A stretch of DNA of 44,160 nt, taken from contig DPQS01000026.1 in assembly GCA_003537755.1 (NCBI GenBank), positions 1 to 44,160 of the forward strand, given 5' to 3'. Made by a program: the position numbers and the translations under genes. How positions within the stretch are numbered: position 1 is the first letter of the stretch; each line of letters begins with the position of its first letter. This DNA is from Clostridiales bacterium. Lineage in GTDB: Bacteria > Bacillota > Clostridia > Christensenellales > CAG-314. Positions 1-9,299 of this stretch are shown here, one piece after another. The notes beneath the pieces are model-generated. The model worked only from the letters and a program-made list of their open reading frames with translations, was not told where the DNA came from and did not search any database.

Positions 1-75
1 ACTAAGGATGCCAATGGGTTTTGCACACTTGAATTTCTTGCGTTAAAATATACCTGTTTGGATATAATACGCTAA
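1..75 (+). CDS. possible 3' end of a gene cut by the window edge
   Basis: Frame 1 is open from base 1 for 24 codons and ends in TAA at 73-75. The tail reads ...LEFLALKYTCLDIIR. I do not recognise the family. The only support is a terminator-like hairpin that follows 44 bp later, as expected behind a gene end. A chance open stretch of this size is quite possible. Confidence 0.25.
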   Translation, partial: TKDANGFCTLEFLALKYTCLDIIR

Positions 76-118
76 AAACACGTAACAATAGTCCCGAAAT
101 GGTATAAAAACGATTACA

Positions 119-172
119 TATTTGCTCCGCAAAATTGTATTTAATGCAATTATCTGGAGCAAATATTTTTTT
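119..172 (+). terminator. intrinsic terminator candidate
   Basis: TATTTGCTCC at 119-128 pairs perfectly with GGAGCAAATA at 156-165, with further AT-rich pairing inside the loop. Seven T residues follow directly. It would end transcription from the left, separating the defence island from whatever lies upstream. Confidence 0.6.
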
Positions 173-284
173 GTATAAAAATTAACTAAATTTACGCAAA
201 ACCCCCAAGAAATGCAGTGTTTTACGTTAAAATGGTTAAAAATTAAAGATTTATAATAAAATTACCTAAATCGCATAAAAAGCG

Positions 285-313
285 TTGACATTTATTCGTA
301 AATTATGTAAAAT
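285..313 (+). promoter_or_regulatory. sigma-70 type promoter of abiE operon
   Basis: TTGACA (285-290), a 17-base spacer and TAAAAT (308-313) lie 31 bp before the AbiEi start. ACCTA at 264-268 and TAGGT at 313-317 form an inverted pair bracketing the promoter. AbiEi antitoxins are known to bind inverted repeats at their own promoter, so these may be operator arms, though they are short. An AAGGA ribosome site follows near 329. Confidence 0.65.
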
Positions 314-343
314 AGGTATAACCATATAAGGAAAAATGTAGAA

Positions 344-1081
344 ATGGAAGATTTTTATCAAACTCACGCATTGTTTCGTACACAAGATATTTTAGAAAAT
401 TTTACAAGTGTTCGTAGCATGCAAGCGAAATTAAAATCATTAATTGACGTCGGTCGTATAGCCAAAATAAAAAACGGGTTATATGCGACGGTCAATCCTT
501 TAACAGGAGATATATTTGCGAGTCGTTTTGAAATAGCGTCAGCGCTCTTTGAAAATGCCTGCGTTGCATATCATTCGGCGTTAGAATTTCACGGGCTTGG
601 CAATCAAATGTTTTCGGAAGTGCAAGTTTTTACCGAGAAAAGAAATATTCCCTTTGAATATAACGGGCTTGAATATAAATTTTTCTCTTATACCGCAAAG
701 GGTGGAATAATGCGCTTAGAACAAAATGCGGAAATCGTCGTTACGGATTTAGAAAGAACGGTTGTTGACTGTATTGACCGCATTGACCTTGCAGGTGGAC
801 TTGAAGAACTTGTTACGGCGTTAAACGGGATAACACATCTTGACGAGCAAGCGTTATTGACCTATTTAAAAGAATATGATAAGAAATTCGTTTATAAAAA
901 AGTGGGATTTTTACTTTCATTACTCAAGAAAGACATTTTTTCACAAAACTTCTTTGATATATGCAAGCAAAATTGCTCTATAAAATTAGAAGATATAAGC
1001 GAAAACAAAAAGATGCCGAGAAAAACGGATAAGTATTGGGGGCTTATGTATCCTGAAAAACTTATAAACACGGAGAACTGA
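344..1081 (+). CDS. abiEi: AbiEi-type antitoxin / transcriptional regulator
   Basis: This 245-aa protein fits the antitoxin of type IV AbiE toxin-antitoxin systems. Residues about 5-48 form a winged-helix region (FRTQDIL... ending GRIAKIKNGLYA), the usual N-terminal DNA-binding part that autorepresses the operon. The middle (AYHSALEFHGLG, then TDLERTVVDCIDR at about 132-144) is the conserved AbiEi C-terminal domain that counters the toxin. The stop is one base before the start of the toxin gene, which gives translational coupling and the standard antitoxin-toxin order. An AAGGA site precedes the ATG. Known family role: abortive-infection phage defence or plasmid stabilisation; a role here is inferred. 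Confidence 0.85.
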   Translation: MEDFYQTHALFRTQDILENFTSVRSMQAKLKSLIDVGRIAKIKNGLYATVNPLTGDIFASRFEIASALFENACVAYHSALEFHGLGNQMFSEVQVFTEKRNIPFEYNGLEYKFFSYTAKGGIMRLEQNAEIVVTDLERTVVDCIDRIDLAGGLEELVTALNGITHLDEQALLTYLKEYDKKFVYKKVGFLLSLLKKDIFSQNFFDICKQNCSIKLEDISENKKMPRKTDKYWGLMYPEKLINTEN

Positions 1082-1082
1082 T

Positions 1083-2018
1083 ATGATAAACCTATCTCAA
1101 AAGAACGTAGTTAAAATAGCAAAAGAAACCAACTTTATAAAAGATAACGTTGAAAAGGTTATGCGCCTTGCGGATATTTTAGAGTTTGTGTTTACGTCTA
1201 AGTGGAAAGATAAACTCGCTCTTAAAGGTGGAACGGCTATCAATTTGTTTTATCGTGAACTTCCAAGACTTTCGGTTGATATTGATTTAGACTATATCGG
1301 CGACACGAAAGAAGAAATGGAAAAAGATAAGGAAGAACTTTGGAACTTCCTGCAAATGGCATTATTTCAAAAGAATTATTCTCTTTCGCCGCAAAGCAAA
1401 AGATATTTTGCTTTAGATTCTGCCGTTTTTCAATATATCAATAACGCAGGCAACCGAGACAATATCAAAATAGAAATAAATTATCTTGACAGAAAGCACG
1501 TTCTTCCGTTAAATGATAAACCTATTAAAACACCTGTTGCTGAAAGCGATATGAGCGTAAAAGTTTTAAGCGCTTGCGAGTTGTACGGAAGCAAACTTGC
1601 GGCTTTAATCGGTCGTTGTAAACCAAGAGACATTTACGACGTTTATGGTCTGATTGAAAATAGTATTATTGAAGATAAAGAAATGCTTAAAAAATGTACC
1701 ATATTCTATAACTGTATCGGTGGCGATGCAAATATTTGCGACGTTTCGCTTGATATTTTAGATGGAGTTACGGACAGAGATATTAACAGGCAATTAAAAC
1801 CTATGCTTAACAAAAACGACCGTTTTAAAAAAGACGCGGTAATTGTTTCGATAAAAGAATATTTGCAAGAATTGCTTGTGTTTAGCGATAACGAAAAAGA
1901 ATTTGTTAAAGAGTTCGTTAATAAGAATTATCGCCCCGAACTTTTATTTGAAGATAAAGATATTGTAGAACGCATCTCTACGCACCCGATGGCATTGTGG
2001 AGAGTTAGAGAAAATTAA
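1083..2018 (+). CDS. abiEii: AbiEii-type nucleotidyltransferase toxin
   Basis: The 311-aa product matches AbiEii/AbiGii toxins of the DUF1814 nucleotidyltransferase superfamily. The nucleotide-binding signature is visible as LALKGGTAINL (G49, G50) followed by LSVDIDLD with the metal-binding pair D66 and D68. The later SACELYGSKLAALIGRCKPRDIYDVYGL is the family's conserved helical block. These toxins act in the cytoplasm; characterised members bind GTP or modify tRNA and cause reversible growth arrest. It starts one base after the antitoxin stop, so the pair is one operon. All key residues look intact. Confidence 0.88.
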   Translation: MINLSQKNVVKIAKETNFIKDNVEKVMRLADILEFVFTSKWKDKLALKGGTAINLFYRELPRLSVDIDLDYIGDTKEEMEKDKEELWNFLQMALFQKNYSLSPQSKRYFALDSAVFQYINNAGNRDNIKIEINYLDRKHVLPLNDKPIKTPVAESDMSVKVLSACELYGSKLAALIGRCKPRDIYDVYGLIENSIIEDKEMLKKCTIFYNCIGGDANICDVSLDILDGVTDRDINRQLKPMLNKNDRFKKDAVIVSIKEYLQELLVFSDNEKEFVKEFVNKNYRPELLFEDKDIVERISTHPMALWRVREN

Positions 2019-2097
2019 AAACTTTTATAAATATGACTGAAGTTGTCATATTTACTGTGCTAAAATCAAAGTGATTTTAGCAAACCAAGGAGAACCT

Positions 2098-3168
2098 ATG
2101 GAAAACAAAGGATATATTTATATACTAACAAATCCATCTTTTAAGGAATATGTTAAAATTGGTTATGCTGATAATGTTGAAAACCGTTTAAGACAGTTAA
2201 ACAATAGCGAATGTACGCCATTTGCTTTTAGAGTTTATGCAACGTATGAGGTTGAAGACCGTTTAACTGACGTTAATTTACATAAGTTAATTGACCAACT
2301 TAATCCAAATTTACGCTCTATAGATAACGTTAATGGTAAAAAGCGTGTAAGGGAGTTTTACTCAATGAGTCCAGAGCAAGCTTATTCTATATTGGAAAGC
2401 ATAGCTCTTTTAGGTGGACGTAAAAATAGACTTAAGTTGTGGGACGTAACCGAAGAAGAACGCAAAGATATTGAGGTTGCGCAGGAAATAGAAGAAGAAC
2501 ATATCGAAAGGCTTTCACCTTTTGCTTTTTCAAAGTGCAACATTGCAAAAGGAACAAAAATTATGTTTGTTTGCCGCGGAAATGAAAACTCTGGTGCAGA
2601 ATGTACTGTTGTAGATGACAAAACGGTAGAATATAAAGGCAAGAAATATTCGCTTTCAAGTTTAGCAACAGAACTTCTTGGTGCTAAACATGGTGTCGCT
2701 GGACCTAGATATTTCAAATATAACGGCGAATGGCTTTGGAAAATCCGTGCTAAATTAGAAGGAAGAGCTGTTTCAAATCGTCTTGATGACGTGTGGATTC
2801 TTCCTTGTAATCCAAAATTGTATGATATTGTTTGAGCTTTCAATAATTTAGATGTTATAGAGTGGAGTCAACCAAATAATACAGCCATAGGTGACACGGT
2901 TTATATTTATGTTGGCGGAGAATTCAAGTCAATTATGTATAAATGTGAAGTTACTGCAATGGATTTATATGGAAATAGGGCGCAAGACGACATCGAATAT
3001 TATCACGGATTAGAAAAACGAGAAGATGTTCGCTATATGAAATTAAAACTTATTGAAAAATACAGCGAAGGACAATATCCATTAGAAGAACTTAGAGAAA
3101 AGGGATTAACTAGTGTTCAAGGTAGAAGCAAAGCAACGCCACAGTTGTTAAAATATTTAGAGCAATAA
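2098..3168 (+). pseudogene. GIY-YIG + RAMA + EVE-like gene interrupted by in-frame TGA
   Basis: ATG at 2098 is chosen over an upstream in-frame start because AAGGAG lies just before it. Residues about 5-90 (GYIYILTNPSFKEYVKIG...R) are a T5orf172/MUG113-type GIY-YIG nuclease domain. Residues about 150-225 (ECTVVDDKTVEYKGKKYSL ... WLWKI) resemble RAMA, a domain common in modification-linked proteins. Codon 246 (2833-2835) is TGA. The same frame then stays open to TAA at 3168 and reads as the rest of a PUA-fold EVE-like domain (GDTVYIYVGG, MYKCEV, DDIEYYHG, LREKGL), whose start lies before the TGA (PCNPKLYDIV). A GGA-to-TGA change would explain the break. Other genes here use TGA as stop. Two separate proteins or readthrough are alternatives. 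Confidence 0.7.
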
Positions 3169-3187
3169 GCAATATAAAGGAGACGTT

Positions 3188-6100
3188 ATGTCAAATTTTG
3201 ATTTCTTACAAAAAGAATGGCCGTTAGTGGCAAAGCTTGCGCAAACGGCAGAAAATTACATATATGATGATCCGAATTCGTGTTTGATAAAACTCGGAAT
3301 GTTAGCTGAACACATTGTAAGCTACATTGTTGATGTCAATGGTATTGTTATGCTCGAAGATGCAAACACGCAGGCAGATAAAATTCGTCAATTGAAAGCA
3401 AAAGCGCTTTTACCAAGGGACATTGATGATATTTTATACGGATTAAGAAAGGCAAGAAATGAAGCGGTTCACGCAAATTTAGATTCGTTTGAACGTGCTT
3501 GTTTAATGCTTGAACTTGCTTACAAATTATGCATATGGTTTAATGCGACTTACGGTACGACTATTGTTGAATATAGCGAATACATTTTGCCAGAAAAGGC
3601 TCCGAATTATGCTGAAATTATTGAGCAGCAAGAAGCGGAAATATTTAAACTAAAGAGCATCGCAACGATTGCACCGATTAAGCATAAATCGACAGTTCAA
3701 CAAAACCGAAGAAAGTCTGAACAAAACGCTAAATTGATGACTCTTTCAGAAAAAGAAATTCGCTTTTTCATTGACGAGCAATTAAGAAAGGCTGGTTGGG
3801 AAGCTGATACCCAATCAATAAGATATAGTAAGGGGACAAGACCGATAAAAGGTCGCAACATGGCAATAGCGGAGTGGCCGACTAATTCTTCAGCAATGAA
3901 GAAGGGGTATGCAGATTATGCTTTGTTTGTTGGTGAACAGCTCGTTGGTTTGATTGACGCGAAAAAGACAGCAGAAGACGTAGCGTCAACGATTGACGTG
4001 CAAATTAAAGACTATGCAAAAAATATTAAGCCCGAACACGCTATTTATGTTATAGATAACTGGTTTGGGTATAGCGTACCATTCTTATTTGCAACCAACG
4101 GCAGACCGTATTTGGAACAACTCAAAACAAAATCGGGCATCTGGTTTTTGGATGCGAGAAAGCCGTCGAATATTTCTTATCCTATCCGCAACTGGTTTAG
4201 CCCTGACGATTTGATGGCAAAATTAAAGCATAACGTAGAAGAAGCCAACGAAGCATTGACCGTTTCTGATGATTCTTATATGACAGACTCTAACGGACTT
4301 AATTTGCGTGATTATCAAATTAAAGCAATTAACAAAGTATCGCAGGCAATCATTGACGGTCAGCAAAATGTATTGATTGCGATGGCAACGGGTACTGGTA
4401 AAACGAGAACCGTCCTTGGGCTTATCTATAAAATGCTTGAAAGCAAGCGTTTTAAGCGCATTTTATTCCTTGTGGATAGAACTGCACTTGGCGGACAAGC
4501 CATGGATACCTTTAAGGACGTGAAGCTTAAAGAACTCCAAACGCTTTGTCAGATTTACGATGTAAAAGATATTGAGGATAGAACTGTAGACATTGAAACG
4601 AAAGTAAGCGTTTCAACCGTTCAAGGATTATTAAAGCGCACGATTTTAGCGGAAAAACCTGAACTCACTTCGGGCGCGTTTGACTTGATTATCGTTGATG
4701 AAGCGCACCGCGGTTATATTCTTGATAAAGAAATGACCGAGGATGAATTGCTTTACGATTCACAAGATGATTATTTGAGTAAATATAAACAGGTTATCGA
4801 ATATTTCGATGCGGTAAAAGTTGGTTTAACCGCAACGCCTGCCTTGCACACCACGCAAATTTTCGGTTCGCCTGTGTTTACGTATAGTTATCGTGAAGCG
4901 GTAATTGACGGCTGGTTAGTTGATCACGATCCGCCGTATATAATAAATACCGATTTTAATACAAGCACTGTAACGTTTAAAAAGGGCGAGCAACTTGGAA
5001 TGTTTGACCCTAATACGGGTGAACTTATCAATGGTGAAACCTTACAAGACGAATTAGATTTTGACGTGGCGGATTTTAATAGAACGATTGTTCTTCCCGA
5101 CCACACGAGAAAAGTTTTGCAAGAAGTTTCTAAATATATTAACCCAGAAAGTCGTGAAAAAACTCTAATTTTTGCAGTAAACGATAATCACGCAGATAAC
5201 ATTGTAACCACATTGCGAGAAATATATAAAGAGTGGGGCGTTTCAAACGATGCTATTGTAAAAATTACTGGTAAAACGGCAAGCGGTAACAAAAAGAAGA
5301 TTGAACAGGTTATCAAACAGTATAAGAACAACCAATATCCTAATATTGCAGTAACGGTAGATTTGTTGACAACTGGTATAGACGTTCCGTCTATTTGCAA
5401 TCTTGTGTTTATGCGCAAAATCAACAGCCGTATTTTATACGAGCAAATGTTAGGGCGTGCTACTCGTCTTTGCAAAGAAATCAACAAAACGCATTTCAAT
5501 ATTTTTGACCCAGCGCATGTTTACGACGATTTAGGTTCGGTAAGTTCAATGAAATCCGTTTCTGTGAATAAAACAATGACGGAGCTCATAGATGAATTAT
5601 CTCGTCCGTCGGAAAATAGCAAACAACAAACGATTGATAGAATTTTGGCAAAGTTGCAACGTAAAAACAACGCGCTTTCAGAAGAACAACGCTACGAAGT
5701 GAGTGAGAATATAGGCAAATCTATACCGCAATATGTAGCAAGTATTAAAGTTTTATCCGTTCAGCAGGCGGTAGATAAACTTATAAATGATGCTGAAACT
5801 TTGGTTTATATAGAAAGTATCAAGCCACCAAAGAAAGGGCAGTACTATTCGGAACGAAAAGACACCTTGCAAGAAACAACACGTGGCTATGGTAAAACTG
5901 ATAAACCAGAAGATTATTTAGAATCATTTACAAAGTTTATAAACGAAAATAAAGATAAAATTGAAGCGATTAAAATCGTCTGCACCAAACCTTCTGATTT
6001 AACAAGAGCACAACTTCGTGAACTTAAACTTGCGCTTGATAAAGAAGGCTACAACGAAAATTCGCTTAACGAAGCAACCAGCGCAATAAAAAATGCGGAT

Positions 6101-6412
6101 ATCGTCGCAGATATAATTTCTTACGTAAGAAACGCAGTTTTGGATATCCCTGTTTATAATAGGGAAGACAAAATCAAAATCGCTTTTGAAAAGCTTATAA
6201 AGGCACATTCCTTCAATAAAATTCAAATAGACCTTCTTGAAAAGATTAAAACCTATATGCTTCACGAAAGTCTGTTAAATATCGAAACCTTTGAAGCGCC
6301 TGCCTTTAAGATGGACGGCGGATTTAATCGCTTCAACGTGAAATTTGAAGGAAAACTTTTAGAAATTATCAGAGAAATCAACACCTATATTTATGAACAA
6401 GGAGTAGCATAA
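3188..6412 (+). CDS. hsdR: type I restriction enzyme, R (motor/nuclease) subunit
   Basis: The 1074-aa subunit translocates DNA and cleaves it when the HsdMS core meets unmethylated sites. The N-terminus (about 20-120) looks like a DUF4145-type helical domain. The nuclease domain shows D243 (GYADYALF) and D257-A-K259, the PD-(D/E)xK core, with Asp where Glu is commoner. The superfamily-2 motor follows: Walker A ATGTGKT (400-406), DEAH (504-507), VGLTATP, and motif VI region QMLGRATRL. The C-terminus (about 900-1074) resembles EcoEI_R_C, the contact to the methylase core. AAGGAG precedes the ATG. Its TAA overlaps the hsdM ATG (TAATG). It appears intact. Confidence 0.95.
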   Translation: MSNFDFLQKEWPLVAKLAQTAENYIYDDPNSCLIKLGMLAEHIVSYIVDVNGIVMLEDANTQADKIRQLKAKALLPRDIDDILYGLRKARNEAVHANLDSFERACLMLELAYKLCIWFNATYGTTIVEYSEYILPEKAPNYAEIIEQQEAEIFKLKSIATIAPIKHKSTVQQNRRKSEQNAKLMTLSEKEIRFFIDEQLRKAGWEADTQSIRYSKGTRPIKGRNMAIAEWPTNSSAMKKGYADYALFVGEQLVGLIDAKKTAEDVASTIDVQIKDYAKNIKPEHAIYVIDNWFGYSVPFLFATNGRPYLEQLKTKSGIWFLDARKPSNISYPIRNWFSPDDLMAKLKHNVEEANEALTVSDDSYMTDSNGLNLRDYQIKAINKVSQAIIDGQQNVLIAMATGTGKTRTVLGLIYKMLESKRFKRILFLVDRTALGGQAMDTFKDVKLKELQTLCQIYDVKDIEDRTVDIETKVSVSTVQGLLKRTILAEKPELTSGAFDLIIVDEAHRGYILDKEMTEDELLYDSQDDYLSKYKQVIEYFDAVKVGLTATPALHTTQIFGSPVFTYSYREAVIDGWLVDHDPPYIINTDFNTSTVTFKKGEQLGMFDPNTGELINGETLQDELDFDVADFNRTIVLPDHTRKVLQEVSKYINPESREKTLIFAVNDNHADNIVTTLREIYKEWGVSNDAIVKITGKTASGNKKKIEQVIKQYKNNQYPNIAVTVDLLTTGIDVPSICNLVFMRKINSRILYEQMLGRATRLCKEINKTHFNIFDPAHVYDDLGSVSSMKSVSVNKTMTELIDELSRPSENSKQQTIDRILAKLQRKNNALSEEQRYEVSENIGKSIPQYVASIKVLSVQQAVDKLINDAETLVYIESIKPPKKGQYYSERKDTLQETTRGYGKTDKPEDYLESFTKFINENKDKIEAIKIVCTKPSDLTRAQLRELKLALDKEGYNENSLNEATSAIKNADIVADIISYVRNAVLDIPVYNREDKIKIAFEKLIKAHSFNKIQIDLLEKIKTYMLHESLLNIETFEAPAFKMDGGFNRFNVKFEGKLLEIIREINTYIYEQGVA

Positions 6413-7821
6413 TGAGCACGCAAGACATTGTACAAAAACTTTGGAATCTTTGTAACGTATTAAGAGATGACGGTATTACGTATCATCAATACGTAACCGA
6501 GCTTACCTATATTCTTTTCTTAAAAATGGCAAAAGAAACGGGTGCTGAAACTGAAATTCCCGAAGAATACCGTTGGGATTCGCTTTCAAACAAATCTGGC
6601 TTAGAACTTAAAAAGCATTATTACACTTTGCTTACTAAACTTGGCGAAGAATCGGTCGGCAGGGTTGCTCAAATTTATGCAAATGCATCTTCCAGCATAG
6701 AAGAGCCGAAAAACCTTGAAAAGATTATCAAGGAAATTGATAGACTTGACTGGTACGAAGCAAAGGAAGAAGGGCTTGGCGATTTGTATGAAGGCTTGCT
6801 TGAAAAGAATGCAAGCGAAAAGAAGTCAGGAGCAGGGCAGTATTTTACGCCCAGAGTTTTGATTGACGTAATGACCAAACTTATTGCGCCTCAGCTCGGT
6901 GAAAAATGCTTTGACCCTGCTTGCGGTACGTTTGGTTTTATGATTGCTGCAAACGCTTTCGTAAATAAAAACGTGGATTTTTACACGCTTACTGATAGAC
7001 AGGCAGACTTTCAAAGAAATAAAGCGTTTAATGGTGTAGAACTTGTCCACGAAACCCACCGTCTTGCGTTAATGAACGCATACCTGCATAATGTTAATGC
7101 AAATATTGTGCTGGGTGATTCACTTTCTCAAAGCGCAAAAGGATTAAACGGTTTTGACGTTATTTTAACAAATCCACCTTTTGGAACAAAGAAGGGTGGT
7201 GAACGTGCTACTCGTGATGATATCTCTTTCCAAACGTCGAATAAACAACTCAACTTCTTGCAGGTTATCTATCGTAGCTTAAAAGCGGACGGCAAGGCTC
7301 GTTGCGCTGTTGTATTGCCCGACAATGTGCTTTTTGCGGGCGGTGACGGTGTAAGTGTTAGAAGAGAATTGATGAACTTCTGTAATTTGCATACCATTTT
7401 AAGGCTTCCTACGGGTATCTTCTATGCACAAGGCGTAAAAACAAATGTGTTGTTCTTTACCCGTGGCGTTAGTGAAAAGGGAAATACCAAAGAAGTTGCT
7501 TTCTACGATATGCGTACCAATATGGATAGCTTTGGTAAGACGAGAACGCTTCGTTTTGACGATTTTGATGAATTTGTTAAAGGATATAACGATAAATCCA
7601 AGCGCACAGGCGAACGTTGGTCGTCTTTCACTCGTGAACAAATTGAAACGGAATATAACGACAGTTTGGATTTGGGCTTGATTCGTGACGAAAGCGTTAA
7701 AGATTATGAAGATTTAGCCAACCCCGTAGAAAGCGGAGAAGAAGTGGTTGCCAATTTGGAAGAAGCAATCGACTTGATTAAGAGCGTTATTAAAGAACTT
7801 AAAGCGTTGGAGAATAAATAA
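6412..7821 (+). CDS. hsdM: type I modification methylase, M subunit
   Basis: This 469-aa N6-adenine methyltransferase modifies host sites and forms the recognition core with HsdS. Residues about 5-125 are the helical HsdM_N region. The SAM-binding motif I is FDPACGTFGF (167-176) and the catalytic motif IV is NPPF (254-257), both intact. GAGQYFTPR before motif I is typical of the family. The start overlaps the hsdR stop by one base, and the TAA overlaps the hsdS ATG in the same way, so R, M and S are translationally coupled. Family length is normal. Confidence 0.96.
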   Translation: MSTQDIVQKLWNLCNVLRDDGITYHQYVTELTYILFLKMAKETGAETEIPEEYRWDSLSNKSGLELKKHYYTLLTKLGEESVGRVAQIYANASSSIEEPKNLEKIIKEIDRLDWYEAKEEGLGDLYEGLLEKNASEKKSGAGQYFTPRVLIDVMTKLIAPQLGEKCFDPACGTFGFMIAANAFVNKNVDFYTLTDRQADFQRNKAFNGVELVHETHRLALMNAYLHNVNANIVLGDSLSQSAKGLNGFDVILTNPPFGTKKGGERATRDDISFQTSNKQLNFLQVIYRSLKADGKARCAVVLPDNVLFAGGDGVSVRRELMNFCNLHTILRLPTGIFYAQGVKTNVLFFTRGVSEKGNTKEVAFYDMRTNMDSFGKTRTLRFDDFDEFVKGYNDKSKRTGERWSSFTREQIETEYNDSLDLGLIRDESVKDYEDLANPVESGEEVVANLEEAIDLIKSVIKELKALENK

Positions 7822-9053
7822 TGGCTAAAGCAAAAAAACAAGAAAAATCCATAGAACAGCGTTTAGAAGAAACCCTTGTTCTCTACGAAAAAACGCCTTA
7901 TGAATTGCCGTCAAGTTGGTGTTGGACGAAATTACCGTATATAACACAAATAAAGACGGGGAAAAGAGATGCAAATCACGCTAAAGAGGACGGTCAATAT
8001 CGTTTCTATACTTGTTCGGCGGAGTATTCAATGGCGGACACATATGCTTTTGAGGGAGAGTCTATCATTGTTCCAGGAAATGGTGATATAGGTTTGGTTT
8101 TTTATTACGACGGTAAATTTGAAGCATATCAAAGAACGTATGTAATAAATGGGTTTAAAGGGCAAACCAAATATCTCTATTATTACTTTTATTATAAATG
8201 GAGAGAAAAAAATACCTATAAGCAATTTGGGACGGCTATTCCTTATGTTAGAATGGCGAATTTTGAAGAATTTGAAATTCCGCTTGCACCGTTAGAAGAA
8301 CAAAAACGCATTGTAGAAATAATTGAAAAACAGTTCGCAAAGTTGGACGAAGCTCGTGATTTAATCCAAAAGTCTTTGGATTCTTTTGCCGACCGCAAAT
8401 CCGCTATACTCCATAAAGCCGTTACAGGTGAATTAACCGAAAAATGGAGAGTAGAAAATAGAGTTTCAGATGAATGGAAAACTGTGCCATTTAAGGAATT
8501 TTGTTATTTAAACAGAGGGTTTGATTTACCTATTCAAAACAGAGTTAAAGGGAAAGTTCCGTTGGTTGCATCAAATGGTATTATTGATTATGTCGATAGA
8601 GCAAATGTAATAGGGCCAGGGGTGGTTACTGGTCGAAGCGGAACAATAGGTAAAGTTTTTTATATTAAAGAAGATTATTGGCCATTGAATACTGCTTTAT
8701 ATTCAAAAGATTGTTGTGGAAATAATGCAAAATATATTTACTATTACTTAAGTTCGTTCAATTTTAAGCAATATAGTTCAAGTACTGCTGTGCCTACATT
8801 AAATAGAAATAATTTCTTTAATGTAGAAGTAAAAGTTCCTAGCATAAAAGAACAAGAAGAAATTGTACGGATTTTGGATTCGATTTTTGAAAAGGAAGAT
8901 AAGTCAAAAGAGCTTTTGGATATGCTTGATAAAATCGACGAAATGAAAAAATCCATTCTCGCCCGCGCCTTCCGCGGCCAACTCGGCACATTCAATCCCA
9001 CCGACGAACCCGCCACCGACCTTTTAAGAAAAATTCTAGAACAAAGCAATTAA
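7821..9053 (+). CDS. hsdS: type I specificity subunit
   Basis: The 410-aa protein has the two-TRD layout of HsdS. TRD1 covers about residues 25-155 and TRD2 about 220-345. Each is followed by a conserved helical spacer: PLAPLEEQKRIVEIIEKQF near 155 and VPSIKEQEEIVRILDSIFE near 340. The repeat of SWCWTKLPYI.. and EWKTVPFKEF.. at the start of each half also fits. The TRDs set the DNA target, which cannot be predicted by eye. The last stretch (about 8945-9025) is far richer in G+C and C-ending codons than the rest of the gene, which suggests that the conserved 3' end came from another source. No second hsdS or inversion site is visible. Confidence 0.94.
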   Translation: MAKAKKQEKSIEQRLEETLVLYEKTPYELPSSWCWTKLPYITQIKTGKRDANHAKEDGQYRFYTCSAEYSMADTYAFEGESIIVPGNGDIGLVFYYDGKFEAYQRTYVINGFKGQTKYLYYYFYYKWREKNTYKQFGTAIPYVRMANFEEFEIPLAPLEEQKRIVEIIEKQFAKLDEARDLIQKSLDSFADRKSAILHKAVTGELTEKWRVENRVSDEWKTVPFKEFCYLNRGFDLPIQNRVKGKVPLVASNGIIDYVDRANVIGPGVVTGRSGTIGKVFYIKEDYWPLNTALYSKDCCGNNAKYIYYYLSSFNFKQYSSSTAVPTLNRNNFFNVEVKVPSIKEQEEIVRILDSIFEKEDKSKELLDMLDKIDEMKKSILARAFRGQLGTFNPTDEPATDLLRKILEQSN

Positions 9054-9062
9054 GGAGAAAAT

Positions 9063-9299
9063 ATGGCAAACACAAAGAAAGAATTAATTAAAACGGCTGA
9101 AGATTTGCTTGAGGATATTTTTGACAATTATGATAATTATAGCACTCAAGACAAGCAAAAGGTTCAAAATTTGATGAATAATATGGCAAATTTAAATCTT
9201 GCCTTGGATTCTTATGATAAACCTAAAAAGGCGGAAAAAACTAAGAGCCTTTGGGAAAAATTTAAAGAAGCGGTAGGTAAATTCTTTGGGAAAAACTAA
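9063..9299 (+). CDS. small protein with amphipathic C-terminal helix, unknown
   Basis: The ORF encodes 78 residues and has a good AAGGAG site 9 bp after the hsdS stop, so it is a real operon member. The first half is acidic and helical (TAEDLLEDIFDNYDNYST), the middle is Asn-rich, and the last 17 residues (SLWEKFKEAVGKFFGKN) would form a strongly amphipathic helix with Trp and Phe on one face and Lys on the other. There is no transmembrane segment. I do not recognise the family. The tail suggests membrane binding, and the next gene encodes a membrane protein. Confidence 0.7.
   Translation: MANTKKELIKTAEDLLEDIFDNYDNYSTQDKQKVQNLMNNMANLNLALDSYDKPKKAEKTKSLWEKFKEAVGKFFGKN

Noticed and set aside
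2833..2835. TGA as a recoded Gly or Sec codon
   Set aside because: Other genes in the window (for example those ending at 1081 and 18179) use TGA as a normal stop, so general recoding is excluded; no selenocysteine context is evident.
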